From Adiantum capillus-veneris (taxonomy: Eukaryota; Streptophyta; Polypodiopsida; Polypodiales; Pteridaceae), in NCBI GenBank assembly GCA_014529385.2, contig CM043966.1, forward strand, positions 107,041,587 through 107,105,586: a stretch of 64,000 nucleotides of DNA, read 5' to 3'. Positions 44,136 through 53,434 of the stretch are shown in pieces; position 1 is the first letter of the stretch; each line of letters starts with the position of its first letter. The notes under the pieces are model-generated. The model was given only the letters and a program-made list of their open reading frames with translations. It was not told the origin of the DNA and ran no database searches. The position numbers and the translations under genes were made by a program.

Positions 44136-44530
44136 ATAGGAAACGTTAGCACAAAAATGAAGTAGTTGACGGGGTATACACACCACAAAAGATAAAAAGA
44201 AATAGCACAATATCAATTGATTGTAACTCTGACGGAAACTTCACAATATGAAGTCTGCATGTCCGCTATATGACTAAAAAATATACCTAGATGAATCCAT
44301 GATAAGCCCAGATTCACCCTTAAAGGAATAAACCTTCAAGGCAAGTGCAAGGTGACTCATGGTAGTCACCCACAAGACAATATAACCACTAGATCCATCA
44401 TTCATGGTATTGACTAAATACTACGACATCCCCACTAACATCGCCAATGTCCAATAGTGGAAGAACTAGGTACCAATATATGCTCCCACATGCCCACCAC
44501 ACAAACACACACACTTACTTTTTCACATGC
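44136..44530. repeat. R1 tandem repeat, continuation after G2-P
   Basis: It resumes the unit interrupted at 30219 (AATAGGAAACGTTAGCACAAAAATGAAGTAG...) and includes the ATACCTAGATGAATCCATGATAAG and ATTGACTAAATACTACGACATC landmarks. It ends in a CA-rich stretch next to LINE C. Confidence 0.85.
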
Positions 44531-44538
44531 CCACCCAC

Positions 44539-45134
44539 TTTTTGTAAATCTGCTTTGATAAATTTACAAGTGGGAAACCTCAAAGCGAGGAAAACCCAAA
44601 AAAAGAAAGTGATACAAAAAGCGGAGCACTATGAGGCTCCGAAGGCTAGAAAAAGTCAAAGTAAATCCTGTAGGTATCAAGAGCGATGTCTCCAGCGTCA
44701 TAAGCAAAATGCAGCGCTTGACCAAGAGATAATTTGCAATAGGGAAAGGGGTCAACGTAAGTGCCTTGGAACATTAAGGAGTTTGTATGGTGCCAGATGG
44801 CCCACAGAGTCCAAAATCTGACCCAGGTGAAGAACACAACAATTTGAGATTGCGGTGATTGGAGCATCCCAAAAAGCCAAAAGCGTCTCTGAAAAGAGCA
44901 TGAAGGAAAACGCAGTCGAAGAGCAGTCAATACTTGTCGAACGAAGGCTCTGGAGTGGCGCCGCCACAGTAAGTGTGGCACGATCTCCTCAACTTCAAGG
45001 CATCTGGGGCAACGGGAAGGCGCAATATGCCGAGCATGTAATGCCAACAGGTAGAGCTCCCACCAAGCAGCGCCACAAGAAAACACGTTCCTTCAAAGGT
45101 AGATGACTCTGCCAAATGCGAGACAAATGTGTGT
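44539..45134 (-). mobile_element. F1 LINE copy C, 3' end only
   Basis: A short T run (44539-44543) and the shared F1 3' UTR, then the zf-RVT region on the minus strand: SRCPRCLEVEEIVPHLLWRR (last zinc ligand changed), FFTWVRFWTLWAIWHH, YCKLSLGQALHFAYDAGDIALDTYRI. It is cut at 45134 by the 5' LTR of the Ty3 element. The 3' flank (CACATGCCCACC...CACACTTAC) resembles that of LINE E. Confidence 0.82.
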
Positions 45135-46163
45135 TGCCATGGCACGTTCATAATGTGAAATTAAAGTATCTACCTCACTCTTAATGTTTATGATGTGTGC
45201 GACCAAAGGCTACAATGTACATAGTGTGATATATACGAAAATGAATGTCACGTTTGCAGTCGTGTACATACCTTGGCGGGCGGGCGAGGCCCTACACGTG
45301 GTGCCCTGGAATGCTTTTTCACATAAATATATGCCTAATTTGCTTTAGGAATGTACAAATGTCAAGTGTTTCGAAGTGGCACGCTCGTTTTGCTTAGAAA
45401 GTTCAATGCGGGCAATCTCGGACAAAAATAGCAGGTTTCGTGCACTGGCGCGAAAGACGTGTCCAAAGTGCTTACCAAGTGGGAAAATGAGGTTCAACAT
45501 GAAATTTGAGCCCAATGGGATTTTTCCACAATTTTAGGGATTTTTCCCAACTCGTTTGGGCTTTTTACGGACAAAAAGTGACATTTTTGGGATAAAAATG
45601 GCTACAAATGGTCAAAAATAGCCTAAAAAATGCTCAAAAATAGCTAAAAATGCCACATCAACGACGTTGGCGTTATTGCTCAAGCTATGTGGGAACTTTT
45701 AGAGCCAAGAATGAGCTCATTTGGGCACATGAGCAAGGAGATACAGCCATTCCTTTACAGGGTGCTAGTGCAGTCCCATGCTGCTTCCACTACATGGTTG
45801 AGGCTGTGAGGCCTCCAATTAGGGTTTCCCCTCCTCAAATAACTGCTTGGGCTTCTCCAATGAAGTTCTAAAGCTTCCATGAAATGGTCACGACGAAGAA
45901 TCGAAACGTAAATTTAGGGTTTTTAACAGGTCGAATGAGCACTGCATCCGTGCAATTGGGAGCATGCTACACCTAATCTTCACACACACAAGAGTTTTGA
46001 GTTAGTATTGGTTCTTTTTGAAAGTGGAGCTTTCATGGCTGGAGTTTTGTTCTTTTTTAGTGTGTTGTTGGCTTCAAATCGTCTACGCCTCGCTTGATTT
46101 TGCTACGAATCCTCACAGTCAGAGGCCCGACGCTTTCCTAGTCGCACTGTGCACTTCTTAACA
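45135..46163 (+). repeat. Ty3 element 5' LTR
   Basis: It starts TGCCATGGCACGTTCAT and ends CACTTCTTAACA. Around 45590-45650 it has a run of AAAAATGGC/AAAAATAGC-type short repeats, also present in the 3' LTR. Confidence 0.9.
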
Positions 46164-46216
46164 CATTTTTAGTGAACCCGACGCGAAGTGGCTAGGGTGA
46201 GGGTTCAAAAGCTTCA

Positions 46217-47455
46217 TTGAAGGTCTCAAAAGAAAGGTTTAAAGCTATGGAACAACAAGAGCAACAAGGGATTCGGTTTGATCGAGTCACAATTCAAATG
46301 TTTCAAGCTTTTGCAGTGTTTATGCAGCAGCAGCAAGCTGCAGAAAGGAGAAAGCTCTCCTCAACCAAAGCGCTTCAATCTGTGGTGAAGAAATTGGACC
46401 AATTTAAAGGCAAAGATGTAACAAAGTATCTTTGTGGATATGTAAAGGAGATGGAGCTTCACTGAGTGCCCGAAGCAAAGATGGTGCAAAGTTTTAAACT
46501 TGCTGTGGTTCCCGAGATCAGAGAGCATGTAAGGGGAATTAGAAATGAGCATGGGGCAACTTGGGAAGCATTCAAATTAGCCTTGAATGAAGAGTATTTC
46601 ATGGAGGACTCCGAAAGGGTAACAAAGAGGACTTTCTTAGAGTGGGTAGTTCGGCCAAAAGAGGGGCTCTCGCCTACCGAACACCAAAGGGAATTTAAAC
46701 GCCGTTATGATCAACTATCAAGGACTGAAAAGGCTACACTAAACTCAGAGAAGACAGAGCTCTTTTTGCAAGCAGCAGGTAAAGAGATTCAAGAGAAGTT
46801 AGAGCTATTACTTGAGGATAAGGATGCGGAACAGGGCTTGAAGACCAATTGGAATGAAGTTGAAGACGCCATTTCGCTCCTAACTAAGCGACAACGGCGA
46901 AGAGACAAGATGATAGCTAACCCTTCTCAAGTCCCAAGTGTTCCTATAAAGCCTATTATTGTGGTTCCAAAGAGTGACAAGTCCATTCTACATGATATTG
47001 TCAAGGGAATGCAAGAGCTCAAGTTAAAGCTTACAAGGCTAGAAGAAAAGGGGCAACCATCAAGACAATCTACAGGGCAAAGGCCTCAAAACAGAAAAGG
47101 CTTTGTAAATAGATGCATATGGTGCGATAGTACTGACCATGGAAGGAGGGATTGTGAAAGTTTTAAAGACGCTTTGACAAAGGAGCTTGTTTTCTTTAAA
47201 GATGGAAAAATTCACTTGAGTGAAACAGGTAAGCTCTTGGGAACAAACTTTGGCATAGGCGGGATGAAGAAACTAGTTGAGGACATGGCTACTAGCCATG
47301 CCATCTCAATGGTTGAGGCAACCACCTATGGATTGAAGGTGGATCCTATTAAAAGAAAAGGATCAATCAACGTTGGAGAAGAGGAATCTAATGGTATTGG
47401 AGAGCTATGGACATGCGCTATAGAGTCTGCTATGAAGGGTAAAATGACTACATAG
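46217..47455 (+). pseudogene. Ty3 element gag with CCHC knuckle
   Basis: Gag particle protein. The frame starts MKVSKERFKAMEQQEQQ, a TGA at 46463 interrupts it, and it continues PEAKMVQSFKLAVVPEI, TWEAFKLALNEEYF and TKRTFLEWVVRPKEGLSPTEH (capsid). It ends in the nucleocapsid knuckle CIWCDSTDHGRRDC (47114-47155), a perfect CX2CX4HX4C. A TAG at 47453 lies in the same frame as the following segment, so gag and pol were probably one ORF. Confidence 0.86.
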
Positions 47456-48641
47456 GTTTTACATGAAGCTGGAGATTGCATTCGGCTTGAAACAAGTTGG
47501 AATGACCCTGTGGACTCTTTGTCAGTGCATGCATATATTGCCAAATGTCAAGCAAATGAGGCCATTGTTGAAGAGAAACGTAGGCGCGAGAATGGGGATG
47601 AAGGGCCTTCAAAGCGAGCAACAAGGAGTGGAGGTAGAAATGACACAGTGCCTCCTAGATCACCTTCCCCACAACAGATGTATGTCCCCGAAGTGCGTAT
47701 GCAAGAAGCCTCTAAAGAAAAGAAGAAGGATGCAACAAAATCCAAAGCAAAAGGGTCCGGCCTACAAACTCCAATCCGATATAGAGGCAGCAACGGATCT
47801 CAAAAACGTTTTGGAAGAGAGGATTCTAAACAGTAAGGTGGAATTTACCTTAGGCGAGGTCCTTGGTATAGCAAAGCGAGAATTCCACGAAGAAATAATT
47901 GATATCATAAAGAGAAAGTGGCAGTCTCTTACTGAATCTATCCATGTACAGGGTGAAGAAGAGACTTTAAATGCACAGGGTGTACAGGTCTATGGCGAGC
48001 AAGGTGAAGAAACTCTTGTTGGATGCTACAAGTCCAGGGGAGGAGTAAAACATGTTCGCTTCTTGGATGATGAAGATGAAGTTGAGACCACTCACAAGAG
48101 CTACTACTTGGAGAGTCATTGGGCAAGAGCAACTACTGAGACCCTGGTAAAAGTAGGAGACTTGGAAGAGCCATATATTGTGTTGATAGATCATGGGTCA
48201 GAAATTAACCTCATATCAAAGAGTCTTTATCAAAAAGGAAAAAGACAAATTGATATAAATCATGGATGGATGATTCGTGCAGCAAACAACTCATCAGGGG
48301 ATCTGTACGGAGCTTGTCCAAATGTTAACGTGACTATAGGGGATGTGAAAGATGACCAGAATTTCTTTGTGCAGGAGATGTCTACATACCCTCTTATCCT
48401 TGGGCAGCCATACATCACTACTACTCGCATGGAAACCAAGGTGATGGATGATGGGTCAGCTTATGCAAGAATAAGGAGCAGGGATGGGAAGCGTGCAGTA
48501 TAGTTCCTTACTGTTTGTGTGGACCATGAAAGGAACCGTGAAAGTCTTAGAGAGCAACCCTTGCCAAAGACGAACAAAGAATTCAAGGACTACAAGGATA
48601 TGAGGGGTTTTGGCCATGTACCATTGTAGAGCGGGATTGTA
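47456..48641 (+). pseudogene. Ty3 element gag-protease connector and aspartic protease
   Basis: After the TAG the frame continues VLHEAGDCIRLETSWNDPVDSLSVHAYIAKCQ and a lysine-rich linker, shifts frame near 47750, and reads YKLQSDIEAATDLKNVLEER, VEFTLGEVLGIAKREFHEEI. The protease shows VLIDHGSEINLISKSLY (DHGS where D(S/T/N)GS is usual) and TYPLILGQPYITTTRM. TAG codons at 48501 and 48627 follow. Confidence 0.84.
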
Positions 48642-50160
48642 GTGGTACAAGAAGAGAGGTTCTCGCATGATGTACATGCAAAGGATACATTTTCTACAGG
48701 TTTTGTAGGATTATCAGACTATGGATCTATTGCTTTTACAAAGTGTGAGGACTTAAAGCGGGGTGAACGACAACATGTAAATAGTGTACAAAGACGTTTA
48801 AAGATGAATGGTTTGCTAGAAGATGAAGAATGCATTGCAGGTGTGTTTGATGAGTGTTCTTTTGTGGATACTATGCAAGATTTGGAGTCTTTAATGGATT
48901 GCAATTTGCAAATGGGAAGTGAGGTTGTGAAAGTATGCTCAATAGAAATGTACAAGGTCATTGAGGATTTCAAAAATGCTCAAGGTGTTGATGTACGAGT
49001 GGAGACTAAGTATAAGTCCGTGGCAAAGAAAGTGAAACCAGTGGGATTACCTCTACCAAAAGATTGCACAAATAAGATGGAGCAAGCTGCTTTGCAACCT
49101 AGCCTTCGTAACCCAAGCAAGATTGGACACAAGTTCACAAAGGATTCTTTGAAAGAGTTAAAGGTTGGTTACGAGGATAGTTTGACAAAAGATGAAAAGA
49201 TATACTTTGAAGACATGCTTGCCAAACACGGAAAAGCTTTTGCATTTGAGCCTTATGAGATAGGGTGTGTTGATCCATCCATTGTTGCTCCTATGGTGAT
49301 CTTCACTATCCCTCATGTACCTTGGAACTTGAGACCTATTCCTGTTCCAAAGGCTCATTTGCCAAAACTCATTGAGTTGCTTAATGAAAAGATCAAGATG
49401 AGTATCTTGGAGCCTTCTTGTGCTCCGTATTCAAACAGGTGGTTCACAGTTCCGAAGAAAAATGGTTCTTTACGCTTTATTCAGGATATGCAACCTGTAA
49501 ATAAGGTAACAATCAGAAATGTGGGTATAGGGCCAATTGTCGATGAGTTTGCAGAGGCATTTGCAGGGAGGGCAATATATTCTATGGGAGATTTGTACTA
49601 TGGGTATGATCAGTTCCAACTAGCCACGGAAAGCAGGGACCTGACTACCATGAGGACACCCTTGGGTTTAGTAAGGATGTGCACCCTACCTCAGGGGGCA
49701 ACTAATTCAGTTGCACATATGATGAATGGTATGAACAAAGTCCTACGTGACTTCATACCTCAAACTACAATGCCTTTCCTTGATGATGTGCCAATCAAAG
49801 GATGTGATGTCAGTGATAAAGATGTGGCTCTAGACTCGAGGGGGTGCCGCTAGTATGTGGCAAACCATATCAATGATTGTGATAATATCTTGTCGAGGTT
49901 GGAAGAGGTGAACCTTACCTTGTCTGGCCAAAAGTCAGTGTTTGGTGTGAATGAAGTTCTTATTGTGGAACATATGTGCGGGCCATATGGTAGAAGGTCT
50001 TGTCCTGCAAAGATTGATGTAATCCAGAGAATGAAGGAGAAATGTATAAATGTCATTGAGGTTCGAAGGTTCTTGGGTGCATGCGTATTTTATGTTATCT
50101 GGATTCCGCATTATGCACATGTAGCAGAGCCTTTGTATCAGCTTTTGAGAAAGAACAAAA
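48642..50160 (+). pseudogene. Ty3 element reverse transcriptase
   Basis: Fingers and palm: IPHVPWNLRPIPVPKAHLPK, ILEPSCAPYSNRWFTVPKKNGSLRFIQDMQPVNKVTIRN, YSMGDLYYGYDQFQLA (first catalytic Asp), TPLGLVRMCTLPQGATNSV and FLDD at 49776-49787 (the YxDD equivalent, both Asp present). A TAG at 49851 replaces the codon before YVANHINDCDNILSRLEEVNLTLS. The connection domain ends PLYQLLRKNKKF, where the frame shifts. Confidence 0.92.
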
Positions 50161-50640
50161 AGTTTCAAAAATGCATACCCATGCCATGAGGAAATTAAAG
50201 AAGTTGCTGCTTATGTCTCCAACTTTGAGAAAAGCAAACTATGAATGTGGAAGATATGTAATTGTGACAGTGGATACTAGCCCCACAAGAATTGGATGGG
50301 CGATTGGGCAAGATGATAATGATGGCAGGCGATATGTGGTGAGGTTTGGAGCAAAAGTCCTAAGTGCTCGTCGACGCAACTATCCACAAGTAAAAAGAGA
50401 TTTATGAAGAGTAGTCACAGCTTTGAAATGTGACAAAGAGTACTTGATAGGAGCAAATGTAATAGTGGAGACTGATTGTCTACCCCTTCTTGGAATGATC
50501 ACAAGTTGCTCAACTCCTGACATTGCTATGTTGAGATGGATTGCCTACATAAAGTCCTTGAACCCAGAATTTAAGCATATTGCAGGGAAAGATAATCCAG
50601 TTGCAGATATGCTTTCAAGAGCAAGGCATGAAAAAGAAGA
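50161..50640 (+). pseudogene. Ty3 element RNase H
   Basis: ANYECGRYVIVTVDTSPTRIGWAIGQ opens the domain (first Asp in VDTS). RRYVVRFGAKVLSARRRNYPQVKRDL follows, then a TGA at 50406 where Trp is expected, ANVIVETDCLPLLGMI (second acidic pair) and FKHIAGKDNPVADMLSRA (last Asp). The catalytic residues look complete; only the stop and the upstream frameshift disable it. Confidence 0.9.
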
Positions 50641-52163
50641 AGACATGGTTGTCGAGGGCGATGATGTAGGCACACAGTTCTATAGCATCTCTCATGCCAA
50701 GGGTGATCATGTTTGCCTATCAAATGCACTTGAGTCATTTACAGAGGACCTATATCAAGGTAACTGGTTGCTCATTGGACGCTATCTGAGCACTTTGACA
50801 AGGCAAGAAGGGTGGATTGATCAAGAGTTCAAAAGAATACGGAGAAAGGCCTATGGATACTTTTTGAAAGATGGGTACTTATGGAAGCGTCCAAAACAAA
50901 GAAATGGAATGCCAATGAGAGTCGTGAATGATAAGGACGCTCAAAATGAGCTTATGAAAAAGTTTCATGAGAGTCTTTATGCTGGACATAGAGGTGTACA
51001 GGCCACCTTTACTAAAATGAAAGAGAGATATTGGTGAAAAGGTATGTATAAAGATGTATCTCACTTTGTGGAGTCCTATGAAACCTGTCAAATGTATTCA
51101 AATGTATGTCATCGTGATGGGTTGCACCCTACTTACCCATTGGCCATGCATTACAAGTGGGTAGTAGATCTGGTTACAATGCCATTGGGCTTATGGCAAA
51201 TGAGATACATAGTGCTTGCACGAGAAGACTTAACCAATCAAGTTGAAGGTAGTGCTCTAAGAACAAAAAGCACAGAAGGGGTATGTAAGTTCCTCTTGGA
51301 TGATCTAATTAGCCGTTATGGTTGTGTTGGGAAAATAACAGCGCACAGGGGTGAGTTGGATGCTGACAAAGCAAGGGAGTTTTTCTTTAGGTTGGGCATT
51401 AAACTTGCTCTCACTACTGTATATAATACTGAGGGAAATGGTAAATCGGAGCGTGGGCATCCTCCTATCATTAAAGCTTTAGCTAAAGCCTGCAAAGGTA
51501 AAATGGGAGAGTGGCCTAGGTTGTTGCCTTATGCTTTATGGGCTGATCGTACAACTCATAGCTCGGTTACTGGTTATATGCCTTTTGAGTTGATGTATGG
51601 TCAGAAACCTATAATGCCAATTGAGGATGTAATTCCCACATGGAGTGTATTACCTTGGGAAGATGGAATAAGTAGGGAAGGCCTTCTTGCTTTGCGCATA
51701 CAACAGTTAGAGAGAAGGCCCCAAGATATTGAGATTGCAGTAGCACGATTGAAAGATGCAAGGTTAGGACAGATTTGATAAGAGGCATAGGCTCAAACCT
51801 AAAGCTATTGAGGAAGGTGATTGGGTGTTGGTGTATGACAGCAGTCTTGACAACCAACATTCAACAATAAGAAAGCTTTCAAAGAGATGGTTTGGTCCTT
51901 CTGTGGTTCAACATGTACATGGGAATGCAATTTATACCTTACATGAATTAGATGGGACAAAAATGAAGATTCCCACTGTAGGGAAAAGAATCAAGTTATT
52001 CAAAAGAAGAGGTGATACAGATCCCTTTGATTCACAAGAAGGTCAAAATGAAGACTCTGATGAAAATGGTATGGATGTGTATGAAGAACAAGAGGATGAT
52101 GCGTTAGATTTTGTTGCAAGCAATGATGAAATCGACATGTATGTTGACTTAAATGAAGACTGA
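50641..52163 (+). pseudogene. Ty3 element integrase and C-terminal tail
   Basis: The H2C2 zinc region is FHESLYAGHRGVQATFTKMKERYW, a TGA (51035), then YETCQMYSN (one Cys of the pair visible). The catalytic core has KWVVDLVTMP (first Asp), ITAHRGELDADKAREFF (His where the second catalytic Asp is expected) and NTEGNGKSERGH (Glu). RTTHSSVTGYMPFELMYGQKP and LERRPQDIEIAVARLKDARL follow. After a frameshift near 51768 the GPY/F-like tail reads LVYDSSLDNQHSTIRKLSKRWFGP and ends with an acidic stretch at 52163. Confidence 0.9.
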
Positions 52164-52209
52164 ACCTGCAAAAGATATCAGTGGCACGTGCCGGAGGATG
52201 TGCAGGTTT

Positions 52210-52220
52210 AGAGGGGGTGG
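52210..52220 (+). other. Polypurine tract of the Ty3 element
   Basis: AGAGGGGGTGG, six bases before the 3' LTR; the only purine tract of this kind at that boundary. Confidence 0.65.
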
Positions 52221-52226
52221 ATGTCG

Positions 52227-53255
52227 TGCCATGGCACGTTCATATTGTGAAATTAAAGTATCTACCTCACTCTTAATGTTTATGATGTGTGGGACCAAAT
52301 GCTACAATGTACATAGTGTGATATATGCGAAAATGAATGTCACGTTTGCAGTCGTGTACATACCTTGCCGGGCGGGCGAGGCTCTACACGTGGTGCCATG
52401 GAATGCTTTTTCACATAAATATATGCCTAATTTGCTTTTGGAATATACAAATGTCAAGTGTTTCGAAGTGGCACGCTCGTTTTGCCTAAAAAGTTCAATG
52501 CGGTCAATCTCAGCCAAAAATAGCAAGTTTCGTGCACTGGCGTGAAAGACGTGTCCAAAGTGCTTACCAAGTGAGAAAATGAGGTTCAACATAAAATTTG
52601 AGCCCAATGAGATTTTTCCACAATTTTAGGGATTTTTCCAACTCGTTTGGGCTTTTTACGAACAAAAAGTGGCATTTATGGGCTAAAAATAGCCCATAAA
52701 TGGTCCAAAATAGCCTTAAAAATGCTCAAAATAGCTAAAAATGCAACATCAACGACGCTAGCGTTATTGCTCAAGCTATGTGGGAACTTTTAGAGCCAAG
52801 AATGAGCTCATTTGGGCACAAGAGCAAGGAGATACAGCCATTCCTTTACAAGGTGCTAGTGCAGTCCCTTGTTGCTTCCACTATATGGTTGAGGTTGTGA
52901 GGCCTCCAATTAGGGTTTCCCCTCCTCAAATAACTACTTGGGCTTCTCCAATGAAGTATTGAAGCTTCCATGAAATGGTCACGACGAAGAATCGAAGCGT
53001 AAATTTAGGGTTTTTAACAGGTCGAATGAGCATTGCATCTGTGCAATTGGAAGCGATGCTACACCTAATCTTCACACACACAAGAGTTTTGAGTTAGTAT
53101 TGGTTCTTTTTCAAAGTGGAGCTTTCATGGCTGGAGTTTTGTTCTTTTTTAGTGTGCTTTTGGCTTCAAATCGTCTACGCCTCGCTTGATTTTGCTACGA
53201 ATCCTCACAGTCAAAGGCCTGGCGCTTTCCTAGTCGCACTGCGCACTTCTTGACA
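52227..53255 (+). repeat. Ty3 element 3' LTR
   Basis: It starts TGCCATGGCACGTTCAT and ends CACTTCTTGACA; same length as the 5' LTR. Confidence 0.9.
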
Positions 53256-53434
53256 CTGCTTGGAAGGGCGTCGGCTCACAGGTGGCGTCCACTGAGGTTG
53301 GTGATGTCTCCCTTTTGCACCTCCTAACCCCTTTTAGGTTAAGTTGACCCCCCCCGGGGGGAATGGCACTTGGGCGCTCTTGTAGCTCATCTGGCTTCGC
53401 TTGGGGAGAACTACGTCATTTCCCCCGGCAAGCG
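53256..53434. other. Unassigned GC-rich segment
   Basis: Sequence between the Ty3 3' LTR and LINE D that matches neither. Contains a CCCCCCCC/GGGGGG junction near 53350 and GTAGCTCATCTGGCTTCGC. No ORF or known RNA recognised. Confidence 0.5.

Larger units (their letters stand above)
45135..53255 (+). mobile_element. Complete but dead Ty3/gypsy element with fungal-like pol motifs
   Basis: Two ~1,029-bp LTRs (45135-46163 and 52227-53255) enclose gag, PR, RT, RNase H and integrase in Ty3 order on the plus strand. The first ~400 bases of the LTRs differ at about 19 positions (hand count, about 5%). Seven in-frame stops (four TAG, three TGA) and three frameshifts (about 47750, 50170 and 51768) disable it. 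A purine tract (AGAGGGGGTGG, 52210-52220) precedes the 3' LTR. No matching TSD is seen (TGTGT left, CTGCT right). No chromodomain is evident. Confidence 0.92.

Noticed and set aside
46164-46205. Primer-binding site of the Ty3 element
   Set aside because: TGGCTAGGGTGAGGGTTC at about 46188 starts with TGG but lies ~24 bases from the LTR end and I cannot match it to a tRNA, so no PBS is annotated.
45135-53255. Fungal contamination of the assembly
   Set aside because: The element is flanked directly by F1 LINE pieces of the same families found inside the PDAT intron, so it is integrated in the plant DNA if the assembly is right.
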